Below, in pieces: positions 1-8,020 of a stretch of DNA of 64,000 bases; positions within the stretch are counted from its first letter, which is position 1, and every line of letters begins with the position of its first letter. The notes beneath the pieces were generated by a model. That model was not told the origin of the DNA. It searched no databases and saw only the letters and a program-made list of their open reading frames with translations. Source of the stretch: Candidatus Magnetocorallium paracelense (GTDB lineage: Bacteria > Nitrospirota > Thermodesulfovibrionia > Thermodesulfovibrionales > Magnetobacteriaceae); contig JAREWP010000024.1 in NCBI GenBank assembly GCA_029001845.1, forward strand, positions 1-64,000. The letters run 5' to 3'. Position numbers and translations under genes: made by a program.

Positions 1-361
1 TTACCAGAGCGTTTACTTCGGCCTGCATAAAACCAATGTCCGAAGACGAGTATTGTCCGCTCTTGGCCTGTATGGCAAGCTCTCTTATCCTCTGGATATT
101 GTTGACAATCTCGTCCATTGCGCCTTCCGCTGTCTGTACGATGGAAAGACCGTCATTTGAGTTCCTGATGGCAACGTGAAGTCCCCTGATCTGAGAAGTC
201 ATTCTCGTGGCAATGGCCAGACCTGCGGCGTCGTCTTTTGCCGAGTTGATTCTAAGGCCGGAAGACAGCCTCTGCATCGCTGTCTCTAAAGGGGCTTGTG
301 TCCTGCGCAAGTTCCTCTGAGAGTTCAGAGACATTATATTGGTGTTAATTACGAATCCCAT
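1..361 (-). CDS. fliC: flagellin, N-terminal part (cut by window edge)
   Basis: The minus-strand frame starts at the ATG at 359-361 and runs off the left edge, giving about 120 residues. It begins MGFVINTN and continues with the conserved flagellin D0/D1 pattern: [26 protein letters not shown], and later [14 protein letters not shown] and NIQRIRELA. These helices pack the inner tube of the filament and are the signature of the Flagellin_N domain. A strong ribosome binding site (GGAGGTAAGAC) precedes the ATG. The protein is exported by the flagellar type III system and polymerises outside the cell. No clear sigma-28 or sigma-54 promoter was seen in the 200 bases upstream. The C-terminus lies outside the window. 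Confidence 0.95.
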   Translation of the reverse strand, partial: MGFVINTNIMSLNSQRNLRRTQAPLETAMQRLSSGLRINSAKDDAAGLAIATRMTSQIRGLHVAIRNSNDGLSIVQTAEGAMDEIVNNIQRIRELAIQAKSGQYSSSDIGFMQAEVNALV

Positions 362-563
362 GTCTTACCTCCATGTAAAACTTTTATAAACAGCATCCCG
401 CTGTCTTTGACAAAGAATATAAAAAAGTATTTAAATATAATATACAGCGTTTCTTATATTGTTTTGTCTCACCTCCTGTTGAGTTTGATATTTCCGCTGT
501 TGTTTCGTATTTATATCGTCAAAAACTTTTGAAACTTTAACGGAATATAAAAAGGTTGTATCA

Positions 564-1640
564 ATGTACTCTTTATCGAAGGCAAAGAGTGTGCTTTTTA
601 TTAATCCTCTGTTAACAATGGGAGATGCGATTTTTCTCTCGTCAGTATTTAACGCCTTAAAAAGGGATATGCCGGAGAGAAAGATTTCAGTTATAACAAA
701 TCCCTACAGCCAGGTGTTTTTAGAAAGATTCGAATCGGTGGACAGAGTTTTTAATCTTAGAGACTATGGCGTCGCAGCCGTGTCTTCGAAAACTTCCAAG
801 TTATTGTCTCTTATCAGGCTTTCACTGCTTATAAACAGATTCGACGCCATAATCCTGAGAAATGACTGGAGGGTGCCTCATACGAGACTTTTTAATACTG
901 CTGCAGCGCTTTCAGGCTCTGACGGCGTATTAAAGGTAGATAAATATATAGACAAACATTTATCGCCTCACAGACATATTGTCGAAACATTTCAACGAAT
1001 TCTCCTTGATCTTAATATTGACAGTAGTAATTCAGTGAATTTCGACCTGTCGCTTACAGAGCGGGATAAGAGATTTAGAGAGGATTTTATTAAGTCTCGT
1101 AAGCTTAACGGGAGAGCCCTTTTAGGTATATGTCCAACAAGCGGAATCGGAATCAAAAGCCTGCGAACGGATAAAATCGTCTCTTTGATTAATTCCGATT
1201 CTCTTCGTGAGTATGAGATACTTCTTTTAAATACTGATGAGAAAGCGAATGAACAAATTTTAAAAAGCTTGAAAAGAGAGCCGCTGATTGTTGGAAAGAC
1301 TGATTTTGATAATCTGATTTCCCTGATTTCCCTGTGTGATTTATTTGTCTCAGTAGATACGGGCCCCCTTCACATAGCGGCTGCTCTTGGCATACCGAGT
1401 CTTGGAATATTCGGACCCACTTCCGGTATGGTAACCGGCCCCTATGGAGAAAGGTGTCATTTTATCGAAAGGGAAAAGATTTGCGGCATATTCGATCCAC
1501 TGGCGCCTTATTCGCCATTAAAGCAACAGCAGGCCTGCTACAAATTGGACGAATGCAGGCTCAACTCCAGAAGCTGTATCGACGATATAACGGTTAAGGA
1601 GATTCTGGCAGGCATAGATAAAATTGCTCTTCCGTCATAA
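564..1640 (+). CDS. glycosyltransferase family 9 (heptosyltransferase-like)
   Basis: This 358-residue protein has the two-Rossmann (GT-B) arrangement of ADP-heptose:LPS heptosyltransferases. The N-terminal part opens with a GDAIFLSSVFNAL segment, and the C-terminal half carries the family's SVDTGPLHIAAALGIPSLGIFGPTS region (about residues 265-290), where the donor nucleotide sugar and acceptor are bound. A Cys-containing tail (CYKLDECR, SRSC) is also common in the family. The gene is divergent from flagellin and convergent with the CheC-like gene. LPS core or surface glycan synthesis is the usual role. The link to flagellin glycosylation is only suggested by position. The start is an ATG with a weak upstream purine stretch (AAAAGG). 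Confidence 0.85.
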   Translation: MYSLSKAKSVLFINPLLTMGDAIFLSSVFNALKRDMPERKISVITNPYSQVFLERFESVDRVFNLRDYGVAAVSSKTSKLLSLIRLSLLINRFDAIILRNDWRVPHTRLFNTAAALSGSDGVLKVDKYIDKHLSPHRHIVETFQRILLDLNIDSSNSVNFDLSLTERDKRFREDFIKSRKLNGRALLGICPTSGIGIKSLRTDKIVSLINSDSLREYEILLLNTDEKANEQILKSLKREPLIVGKTDFDNLISLISLCDLFVSVDTGPLHIAAALGIPSLGIFGPTSGMVTGPYGERCHFIEREKICGIFDPLAPYSPLKQQQACYKLDECRLNSRSCIDDITVKEILAGIDKIALPS

Positions 1641-1670
1641 ATGCGAAACTTTTTATTTTGCCGAATGTTT

Positions 1671-2282
1671 TTATCTATGTTTTTTTTCAAAAGAGTCGGT
1701 TGCGGCTCCAATAAGGGCGTCAAAGGAGCTTACTTCAAAAAAGAGTATAATGTCTCCCTCAACCATATGTGTTTTTACCTTTAAATGAGTATGGGCTATC
1801 ATTATGATAGTGCTCGACATGGAAGTGTTTGACTTTAAAAATTTTATGATTGTATCTTCATGGTAATTTGGAAGGGAATACGATATCTGCCTGTTAAGTA
1901 AGTTTCCGATGGTACCCATTACGCCGTTAAGGATGATATTTCCTACTTCGGTCAATGTACCTATTCTTATCGAGTTAAGATCGACACTCTCGTTTGCGTT
2001 TTCAACAAGAAGGGTAAGCAGGTTGGATGCACTGGCAGAGGGAAATATAAGTGATGCAACACCTGAAAATGGTCCTTTAAAAATCATACGAATTATCGAT
2101 AGCCTGCTTTCCACAAAGTTGGCAATATTTTCCTCCAGATCTTTTTGATGAAAAATCCTTATTTCAGGAACCATTAGCTGCACATGGGCGTTCAACATCT
2201 CATTCAGTATACCTGCCGCCCTGCCGACTCCTATATTAATGATTTCTTTTAAAGCATCTTTTTGTCTTTCAGATAAGTTCAT
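1671..2282 (-). CDS. CheC-like chemotaxis phosphatase family protein
   Basis: This 203-residue protein begins LSERQKDALKEIINIGVGRAAGILNEML, split here as LSERQKDALKEI followed by NIGVGRAAG. That matches the first CheC/FliY/CheX consensus element (E-x2-N-hG-x-G-x-A). A second weaker element, LTEVGNIILNGVMGTIGN, lies near residues 110-130 and carries the expected E and N separated by three residues. Both putative active sites are therefore present, suggesting phospho-CheY dephosphorylation. Length matches CheC (about 200 residues). It lies next to a flagellin gene, fitting a motility role. No CheD or CheY gene is adjacent. The ATG is preceded by a weak purine-rich stretch. Confidence 0.8.
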   Translation of the reverse strand: MNLSERQKDALKEIINIGVGRAAGILNEMLNAHVQLMVPEIRIFHQKDLEENIANFVESRLSIIRMIFKGPFSGVASLIFPSASASNLLTLLVENANESVDLNSIRIGTLTEVGNIILNGVMGTIGNLLNRQISYSLPNYHEDTIIKFLKSNTSMSSTIIMIAHTHLKVKTHMVEGDIILFFEVSSFDALIGAATDSFEKKHR

Positions 2283-2898
2283 TTGCTAAAACCTTTTTTC
2301 AGGATTCGTTTATATCGGAACCAATCAAGCCAACATCCGTTTTACAGGGTTGAGTATGGCAGAGTCAAAAAAATTAGTGTTTACCGGTTGCGAATAAAGA
2401 AAGTGATAGAAAACACCGATTTATAATATATAGTTCAATGTCATTAACTTAAGGAGTAAATCACCTTACGCCTTCAGCGGCTAAACTCGAAGTCTCTGCT
2501 TCTCTCCGCCTTCTCAGACATGACCCGCTTCTGTCGGAAGGCGCTTCACCCCTTAAGTTAATGGTTTTGATTTATAGTTTTATCGTCACTACTCAGGTCG
2601 ATAGACTGAAAGCTATCAGGTAAGAACAAAAGTATTGGCAAAGTATTATGCCTTATAATTGGCCGGGGAGCCTAAAATATTCATTATTTGCTTCAGCCTT
2701 CAGTCTAAACATCTAAGTAGCTATGTTTTATGTTATTAATAACAGCGACGGAAAATAGAGAATAAAGCTATTTAATCTATAACTCTATAAAAAACATAGA
2801 GCTAAATATGTTAACATATCCTCTTCAATCAAAACATCAAAAATGATATTAACGGTTATCCTTTGAGCGAACTCCATGCCTGTTCGTCATTTTAAACA
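2283..2898. other. 616-base intergenic region without a gene
   Basis: No supported reading frame was found here. It holds one copy of the 122-bp palindromic element (2442-2563) and a short CTTCAGCCTTCAGTCTA tract (about 2692) that recurs at about 4709 and at the truncated transposase end near 16.2 kb. The remainder is AT-rich and probably contains the promoter of the ATP-grasp gene, which I could not define. Confidence 0.5.
2442..2563 (+). repeat. 122-bp palindromic element, copy 1 (diverged)
   Basis: The element is bounded by CATTAACTTAAGG and its exact complement CCTTAAGTTAATG. Inside it reads CGCCTTCAGCGGCTAAACTCGAAG and continues through CATGACCCGCTTC to a GGAAGGCGCTTCACC segment that mirrors the left side. 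Two other copies (10685-10806 and, inverted, 62925-63046) have exactly the same length. This copy has substitutions in the central hairpin, so it is the most decayed. No coding capacity. It resembles a non-autonomous miniature transposable element or structured intergenic repeat. Confidence 0.8.
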
Positions 2899-3873
2899 AT
2901 GAATATACTGATTACGAGTGCATCCAGGAAAATTTATATAGTCGAGGCTTTCAGAAAAGCGCTTGAGAGCGAGGGAGGAGGCCGTGTCATAGCGGTTGAT
3001 GAAAGCCCTTTTGCAGCAGCTCTCTATTTTGCAGACGACCACTATCTCGTCCCTCCGAGCAGGGAATCGGGTTTTATAGAAATAATGCTCAGTCTCTGTA
3101 AAAGCCTTTCTATCGGACTGCTCATACCTACAAGGGATGAGGAATTGGCTCTCTTTTCGGAAAACAGAGACAGATTTTACGACATCGGAACATTTGTTAT
3201 GGTTGCCGTGCCTGAAACAATAGGTATTTGTCAGGACAAGAACTCTTTTATTAACTTTTGTCGTAAAAATGAAATACTGACGCCCAAAACATATAATCCC
3301 GAAGAGCTGACAAAAGAAGTCAGTTTCCCTTTATTCGTCAGACCAAGGTGCGGTAATGGTGGTAAGCATGCTTTTCGCATAAACTCCGGTGACGAATTAG
3401 ACTTTATTTTGAAAAAGGCGTCCAGATTTTTGATTCAGGAATTTATTGAGGCGCCCGAGTATACAGTCGATCTCTTTGCTGATTTCTCCGGTAAAGTCAT
3501 TTCCGTTGTACCAAGAGAAAGAATCAGGACTTTCGGAGGGGAGTCTTTTGTGAGTAAGACAAGCAGGAATGATGAGATTATTGCAGAGACTATAAAACTT
3601 TCCACTAAACTGAATCTGATAGGTCATAATACCATCCAGTGTTTCAGCGACAGAGAGGAGGTTAAGTTTATTGAAGTAAATCCGCGTTTTGGAGGAGGAG
3701 CCCATCTTGGCTTCGAAGCAGGAGCCGATACCCCTCTGTTTATCGTCAAGCTTCTTAACGGAGAAGTTCTGCAACCGATGATAGGTGAGTTTAAAGACGA
3801 TTTTTTAATGCTCAGGTATACAGTTGATCATTTTGTCGATTCCGCTGCTTTAACAGAAAGGAGGTACGATTGA
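2899..3873 (+). CDS. ATP-grasp domain protein (carbamoyl-phosphate-synthase-like)
   Basis: This 324-residue protein begins MNILITSASRKIYIVEAFRKA, the nucleotide-fold start typical of PylC/CarB-like ATP-grasp ligases. The central ATP-grasp part includes FPLFVRPRCGNGGKHAFRI (a Lys/Arg-Gly-rich ATP-binding loop, about residues 142-160) and FLIQEFIEAPEYTVDLFAD. The C-terminal end has FIEVNPRFGGGAHLGFEAG, with the E and N residues that bind the second magnesium. Such enzymes join a carboxylate to an amine or thiol through an acyl-phosphate. The substrate cannot be told from sequence. It overlaps the following HAD gene by 4 bases, so the two are probably translationally coupled and act in one pathway. 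Confidence 0.8.
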   Translation: MNILITSASRKIYIVEAFRKALESEGGGRVIAVDESPFAAALYFADDHYLVPPSRESGFIEIMLSLCKSLSIGLLIPTRDEELALFSENRDRFYDIGTFVMVAVPETIGICQDKNSFINFCRKNEILTPKTYNPEELTKEVSFPLFVRPRCGNGGKHAFRINSGDELDFILKKASRFLIQEFIEAPEYTVDLFADFSGKVISVVPRERIRTFGGESFVSKTSRNDEIIAETIKLSTKLNLIGHNTIQCFSDREEVKFIEVNPRFGGGAHLGFEAGADTPLFIVKLLNGEVLQPMIGEFKDDFLMLRYTVDHFVDSAALTERRYD

Positions 3874-4532
3874 AAGCAACTTTCTTCGATCTGGACGATA
3901 CTCTTTATCCGGAGATGGATTTTGTAAGAAGCGGTTTTTTCAGTGTAGCGAATTTTATAGCTTCCAATTATTACTTGAGTAGAGACGTATTGATCTCCCG
4001 TTTACTTACGATTTTTGACAGAGACGGAAGGGGGAAGATTTTTGACACATTGCTTTGGGAGTTGGGAATATATACTCAGGAAATGCTAAAGAGGCTTATT
4101 GACATTTACAGATATCATACCCCTGTTATAAAGCTCTATCTTGAATCAATGTCCACTTTACTCACGATAAAAAACTCCGGAATGAAACTGGGCCTTATAA
4201 CTGACGGGCTGGCTCCCGTGCAAAAAAATAAGATCGCTGCTCTTAATCTCAGTGAGATTTTCGATGTTATAATATGCACCGACGATTTACCTCAGGGAAA
4301 CAGCAAACCCTCGACCACTCCGTTCACTATCGCACTCAATACATTACATATAGAGCCTGCCGAGGCAGTATATATCGGTAACGATCCTTCCAAAGATTTT
4401 TACGGACCTAACAGATTGGGAATGGAAACGATTCAGTTTAGAAGAGATGAAAATCCGGGAGCTCTTCAATCCGGTCTTTACAGCGCCAATCATGTAGTAA
4501 GTCGGATAAATGAAGTTCTGACTTTTTTGTAA
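3870..4532 (+). CDS. HAD superfamily hydrolase (YigB/Gph-type phosphatase)
   Basis: This 220-residue protein carries all four HAD motifs. Motif I is FFDLDDTLY, with nucleophile Asp7 and acid Asp9. Motif II lies in LGLITDGL. Motif III is the Lys in GNSKPS. Motif IV is YIGNDPSKDF. A helical cap (about residues 15-90) places it in HAD subfamily I. It probably dephosphorylates a small metabolite made or used by the upstream ATP-grasp enzyme, with which it overlaps. The start codon is TTG at 3870 in an AGGAGGTACGATTG context, a strong ribosome binding site, which supports this start. The substrate is unknown. Confidence 0.82.
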   Translation: MKATFFDLDDTLYPEMDFVRSGFFSVANFIASNYYLSRDVLISRLLTIFDRDGRGKIFDTLLWELGIYTQEMLKRLIDIYRYHTPVIKLYLESMSTLLTIKNSGMKLGLITDGLAPVQKNKIAALNLSEIFDVIICTDDLPQGNSKPSTTPFTIALNTLHIEPAEAVYIGNDPSKDFYGPNRLGMETIQFRRDENPGALQSGLYSANHVVSRINEVLTFL

Positions 4533-4572
4533 TACCTAACCCGGCGTAGCCGGAACCAAACAGGATTTTTTA

Positions 4573-4650
4573 ACCACGAAGTTCACGAAGATCACGAAGT
4601 TGAAAAAATAATTTCAGATTTTTCTTCGTGCTCTTCGTGAACTTCGTGGT
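4573..4650. repeat. long inverted repeat (ACCACGAAGTTCACGAAG type)
   Basis: The left arm 4573-4599 (ACCACGAAGTTCACGAAGAT...) and right arm 4624-4650 are complementary over 27 bases with about one mismatch, separated by an AT-rich 24-base loop. It lies just after the HAD gene. There is no T-run after either arm, so it is not a standard intrinsic terminator. Elements built on this CACGAAG motif are common intergenic hairpins in many bacteria. No other copy is in this window. Confidence 0.75.
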
Positions 4651-4968
4651 AATAAAAAAATATTGGTGTTTTTTTGCACACAATTTTATTTATAAGCGAC
4701 TAATAGTCTTCAGCCTTCAGTCTATCTAACCTTGTAGTAGTTACATAATATTTTTGTTGGCCTCTGTTCGTCGGAGTTGAACAGATGGTTTGAGTTAAAA
4801 CCTGTCATATTACTTGATTGCATAATTGCAAACCCCATGCTTGCGCCACATTGCAATATTCAAATCCTCTCTTTTTGAAACTTCGTAAGCACAGGAAAAT
4901 AAAAGCCCTGTGACATGGATGTAACTGTTTTTTCTATAAATAACCCTAAATTCGGCAGTTAAGCCGTA

Positions 4969-5097
4969 AAAGGTTTGACAGAAACGGGCTTTCACTCATT
5001 CCCGGCAGGCAGTCTCCGAGGGATCATTGCAACTCACCATCCCGGTGAGTCTTATGCAATGACCAAAGCCTTTCAATCCCGTTCCTGTCAAACCTTT
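4969..5097. repeat. nested long inverted repeat upstream of the CZB gene
   Basis: The outer arms AAAGGTTTGACAGAAACGGG (4969-4988) and CCCGTTCCTGTCAAACCTTT (5078-5097) pair with one mismatch. An inner pair, CATTGCAACTCAC (5025-5037) with GTGAGT...GCAATG (5045-5061), forms a second stem round a CATCCCG loop. The region between the HAD gene and the CZB gene (4533-5202) has no convincing gene. The structure could be a mobile palindromic element or a structured RNA leader. No known riboswitch consensus was recognised. Confidence 0.65.
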
Positions 5098-5120
5098 CGA
5101 ACAGATTGCTTCTTTTCAAC
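5088..5120 (-). repeat. 33-bp repeat, copy 1 (3' end of a lost gene?)
   Basis: This segment matches 7752-7784 at 31 of 33 positions. Read on the minus strand both copies encode VEKKQSV-R/Q-K-V/I followed by a TGA stop. That suggests they are the 3' ends of related genes, with this copy having lost the rest of the coding part. Confidence 0.55.
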
Positions 5121-5128
5121 TTTATTTC

Positions 5129-5150
5129 TTGCCGGCATAATTCCTGCTAT
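5129..5150 (+). promoter_or_regulatory. sigma-54-like promoter upstream of the CZB gene
   Basis: The sequence TTGCCGGCATAATTCCTGCT has the invariant GG (5134-5135) and GC (5146-5147) separated by ten bases, as in the -24/-12 consensus TGGCAC-N5-TTGC. It lies 53 bases upstream of the CZB start. Sigma-54 often drives motility and nutrient-response genes. No enhancer site was identified, so the call rests on the spacing alone. Confidence 0.4.
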
Positions 5151-5202
5151 ATTATTCCGAAAGTTGAAGGCGTTCGCTGTTACAATCAAAGGGGGGTAAT
5201 AA

Positions 5203-5634
5203 ATGCTCGATATCGCTATAGCCAGAATAACTCATATAGAGTGGGAAAATCAGCTCGAATCGTTATTACTAAAGAAACGAAGCATTATAACAATTTCCGA
5301 TTATGGAAACTGTGAGCTCGGTAAGTGGCTTTATGGTACTGCCATTGAGGAATATGAAAGTATTCCTGAAATCGAATTGCTTGAAAAAGAGCACAAATTG
5401 TTTCATCTTGCTGCGGAAAAAGTAACAAAATGGCACAACAATCCCAGACCCGGAGCTCGTGCAGAAGCACAGGCGATGATAGACTTTGACGAGGTAAAAC
5501 GGAGAAGTAAGGAAATTGTATATTTGTTGACGCTTCTAGAGTTTAAGATAATACATAAAAAGCATTTGCAACCGCAAAGCGGGGGCAGCTTAGGGAGCGT
5601 TTTTAAGACAGTAACCGGATTTTTGTTACGATAG
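5203..5634 (+). CDS. stand-alone CZB (chemoreceptor zinc-binding) domain protein
   Basis: This 143-residue soluble protein is almost entirely a CZB domain. The zinc ligands of the family are all present: His11 (THIEW), Cys37 in NCELGKWLYG, and His64 and His68 in EHKLFHLA. CZB domains normally sit at the C-terminus of chemoreceptors and diguanylate cyclases and sense zinc or hypochlorite. Here there is no signalling domain, so it may act in trans or as a zinc-responsive partner. A strong GGGGGG ribosome binding site precedes the ATG. It lies upstream of the Mms6-like gene on the same strand but 270 bases away, so a shared transcript is uncertain. Confidence 0.88.
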   Translation: MLDIAIARITHIEWENQLESLLLKKRSIITISDYGNCELGKWLYGTAIEEYESIPEIELLEKEHKLFHLAAEKVTKWHNNPRPGARAEAQAMIDFDEVKRRSKEIVYLLTLLEFKIIHKKHLQPQSGGSLGSVFKTVTGFLLR

Positions 5635-5903
5635 CGATTAGAAGCCGTATCAATTGCTTTTTGATATAGTTTTTTTCTGCCTACTTAACAAAAATCGTTA
5701 CAATAATGGTAAAGTAGTCTATAGTGAATACGTTTTTTTTAATATTCTCCTATTACTCCGGGTGGCACAGGCAAATTTTCCGACCTAATACCTGCATTAA
5801 CCAAAACCTTGCCTTATTGCACGGATAAAACAAGTTTATCCATGCCACCTGAACGCTCTTTACTGAATGCACACTAAGAATTATTAATTTAAGGAGGTAG
5901 CAA

Positions 5904-6161
5904 ATGCCGGTTGCAGGACAATATGCCAGCACAACGACAATAGCAGGCCCGGGGGTATGTAAGACGATAGGATATCATTCTTTAGCCGGTAAAGTAGCCG
6001 GTACTGTCTGCGCCGGCAAAGGGATGGGACTGGGACTAGGGGTCGGTTTGTGGGCTCCCATCGCTATTGGTTTCATCGTTATCGGAGGGGGCTATCTGCT
6101 TTGGAAAAAAACGAGCAATGACTCTACATACTTGAAAGAGTTGGACCCTGAAGGGGCTTGA
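5904..6161 (+). CDS. small Gly/Leu-repeat membrane protein, Mms6/MamI-like
   Basis: This 85-residue protein has an N-terminal region with two short Cys-containing elements (PGVCKTIGYHS, GTVC), then AGKGMGLGLGVGLWAPIAIG (residues 38-57), one transmembrane helix (about 51-67) and a short tail with acidic residues. The GKG-x-GLGLG-x-GL-xW-x-P pattern leading into a single membrane span is what I know from the magnetosome crystal-shaping proteins Mms6, MamG and MamD and from MamI-like proteins of Nitrospirota and Desulfobacterota magnetotactic bacteria. In those proteins an acidic tail binds iron. Here the tail (ending LKELDPEGA) is only weakly acidic. A near-perfect AAGGAGGTAG ribosome binding site sets the start. 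It is followed 34 bases later by a kinase gene. The magnetosome link is inference from the motif. No mamA, B, E, K or M is in the window. Confidence 0.6.
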   Translation: MPVAGQYASTTTIAGPGVCKTIGYHSLAGKVAGTVCAGKGMGLGLGVGLWAPIAIGFIVIGGGYLLWKKTSNDSTYLKELDPEGA

Positions 6162-6195
6162 ACATTATTATTGAGACTATTTATATGGCGGCGGA

Positions 6196-7155
6196 ATGAA
6201 AGCTGAAATCTCCGGAATGTTGGAAGAACTGAAGGAAAGAGGGAAAATCGGAACAATACCTAAAAAGCTGCGTATTGTAACAGATTTCTCCGACTATTTT
6301 AGAATTAATTACGACGATGTCGTTCTGCTTGATGGTGTTCCCTATTTGATGAGACATAATGAGAAGGAAAAGCGTTTTGGCATTGACGATGAGGAGAAAT
6401 TTTGGGTAAAACGAGCTGTTGATCTGCGAGACGGAAGCACCAAAATAATCAAGATGGTTTTTCATGAGGAATTCGAATCTACTATTGGCGGATTAAAAGT
6501 CCACTTTGTTCGTAGTCCCGGAAAGGAGAGCCGAATTCTTAAAAAAGTAAAAAATCACAAAAATTTTATGCAGGGTTTTCAGGTAATGGACGCAGGTGAT
6601 TATCTTATAAGGGTAATAGATTATATTCACGGGCAGAGACTGGACGAGTACATCATGAATTTGGGTGAAGATCATGAGGACTACTACTACAACTACTTCC
6701 CTAAAATCCTGGACGAATTTATCGAACTGGCGGGGGCTATAAAATTTCTTCACAGCAGGGGTGAAATCCACGGCGATATTAGGAGAGATCATGTGCTGAG
6801 AGAGAACACAACCGGCGTAAATAAGTGGATAGATTTCGATTATAATTATATTATGCATGGCGAAAGTCATTTTGGATATGATATATTCAGCTTGGGTAAT
6901 TTCCTGCTTTTTCTTGTAAGTCGCGGTGATATTACACTGCAGGAGCTGGAGCGCAGGATGCCCGCCCTTGTCAATGAGATCGCTACATACGATTTAAGCC
7001 CGATTTTTAAACACAGGATCGTTAATGTAAAAAAAATATATTCTTACATATCGGATAAGCTCAGGTTTATTTTAATGCAGTTTTCCAATGGCGCCGATAT
7101 GTTTTATGACAGTACCGAGCAATTTATAGACGATTTAAACGAAGTAGAGATTTAG
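6196..7155 (+). CDS. atypical serine/threonine protein kinase
   Basis: This 319-residue protein keeps the kinase core: a candidate ATP-binding Lys86 in KIIKMVF, an HGDIRRDH catalytic loop (Asp194) in place of HRDxKxxN, and a DFD metal motif (213-215) in place of DFG. The HGD form and loss of the loop Asn resemble aminoglycoside-phosphotransferase-like and other bacterial atypical kinases. There is no glycine-rich loop of standard form, no transmembrane segment and no sensory domain. It sits 34 bases after the Mms6-like gene and 11 bases before a UspA gene, so the three probably form one operon. The target is unknown. Start choice: the ATG after GGCGGCGGA fits; nothing better lies nearby. Confidence 0.75.
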   Translation: MKAEISGMLEELKERGKIGTIPKKLRIVTDFSDYFRINYDDVVLLDGVPYLMRHNEKEKRFGIDDEEKFWVKRAVDLRDGSTKIIKMVFHEEFESTIGGLKVHFVRSPGKESRILKKVKNHKNFMQGFQVMDAGDYLIRVIDYIHGQRLDEYIMNLGEDHEDYYYNYFPKILDEFIELAGAIKFLHSRGEIHGDIRRDHVLRENTTGVNKWIDFDYNYIMHGESHFGYDIFSLGNFLLFLVSRGDITLQELERRMPALVNEIATYDLSPIFKHRIVNVKKIYSYISDKLRFILMQFSNGADMFYDSTEQFIDDLNEVEI

Positions 7156-7166
7156 GAGACCGGTAG

Positions 7167-7727
7167 TTGAAAGATAATGGTTTGGAAAAGCTTGGGGATA
7201 AGGAGAAACATATATTTATCGTAGTAGACGGGGCTGTTGATTCAAAAAAAACTATAGCCTATGTTATCGATTTTTTTGGCACTGACAGCTATAAGGCTAC
7301 TATCTTTTCGATTCTGCCCATACCTGCCAAAGATATGTTCGCCACGGAAGATGAGTTTATACAATGTCTGAGCCGGGCCAAAGAGAGTACATTGGCAGTA
7401 CTTGAATCATGCAAAGAGTTCCTGATAAGCGCCGGACTTCCCGAAGAGAAGGTCAGAACAAAACTGGAAATCAGGGATTGCAAACAGATCAGCGAATGTA
7501 TAAACAAGGCAAGGCAATCGGAAGAGGCATGTATCGTTGTCGTTGGTCGGAGGTCGAAAAAGAGACAAAATGAAGCCATATTCGGCTGCGTCGCCACCAG
7601 ACTTCTAAAGAAAATTACAAACGCTCTTCATGACGAATCGGAGATTACTTCTGATTGTCCGATATTTATTGTCAAGCTGGACGGCACTCTGGAGCATGTC
7701 GATAAATGCGATAATGTGTATCTTTAA
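7167..7727 (+). CDS. universal stress protein (UspA family)
   Basis: This 186-residue protein begins after a short tail with HIFIVVDGAVDSKKTIAYVIDF, the UspA beta-1/alpha-1 pattern, and later has CIVVVGRRSKKRQNEAIFGCVATRLLKK, where the ATP-binding G-2x-G-9x-G-S/T motif would lie. Here that motif is degenerate: GRRSKK lacks the second glycine position, and FGCVAT replaces GSVS/T. It may therefore not bind ATP in the usual way. It starts with TTG following AGGAGACC, 11 bases after the kinase stop. Kinase-Usp pairing suggests that the Usp is a partner or substrate of the kinase. Confidence 0.78.
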   Translation: MKDNGLEKLGDKEKHIFIVVDGAVDSKKTIAYVIDFFGTDSYKATIFSILPIPAKDMFATEDEFIQCLSRAKESTLAVLESCKEFLISAGLPEEKVRTKLEIRDCKQISECINKARQSEEACIVVVGRRSKKRQNEAIFGCVATRLLKKITNALHDESEITSDCPIFIVKLDGTLEHVDKCDNVYL

Positions 7728-7751
7728 ATTCATCGATTTCCTGAACTCTTA

Positions 7752-7934
7752 TCAAATCTTTTGAACAGATTGCTTCTTTTCAACCGCTGTTTTAATGATA
7801 AAAAGCAAGTCATCTGCTTTTTCTTTAAATTCTTTCTGCTCCTGTTTCTGTACTACAAAGAATGTCTTGTATGAAGGTTGTATTTTGTAAAACGATCTCC
7901 TTTTGTTGGAAATAACTTTCTTATTTATCTTCAC
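7752..7934 (-). pseudogene. possible gene remnant ending in the 33-bp repeat
   Basis: A 60-residue minus-strand frame with a lysine-rich composition (KEFKEKADDLLFIIKTAVEKK) ends in the 33-bp sequence shared with 5088-5120. There is no good ribosome binding site and the frame opens with GTG. Conservation of the last ten codons in both copies argues that this was once the 3' end of a real gene. The family was not recognised. It could also be a chance frame over a repeated DNA element. Confidence 0.35.
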
Positions 7935-8020
7935 CTGGTACTCAAATGTCTGAAAAATTTATCTTTGATACTACCTGTTCATAGACAATCGGATTATTGT
8001 AGAATTAAATAAAGATCATT

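Noticed and set aside
4573..4650. Intrinsic terminator after the HAD gene
   Set aside because: The stem is strong but no T-run follows on either strand, so it is listed as a repeat.
4810..4995. 61-residue minus-strand frame before the CZB gene
   Set aside because: It runs into the arm of the long inverted repeat and has no ribosome binding site or recognisable sequence.
5762..5850. Riboswitch or structured leader before the Mms6-like gene (GGTGGCA...TGCCACC arms)
   Set aside because: Only a 7-base stem over about 80 bases; no known riboswitch consensus could be matched.
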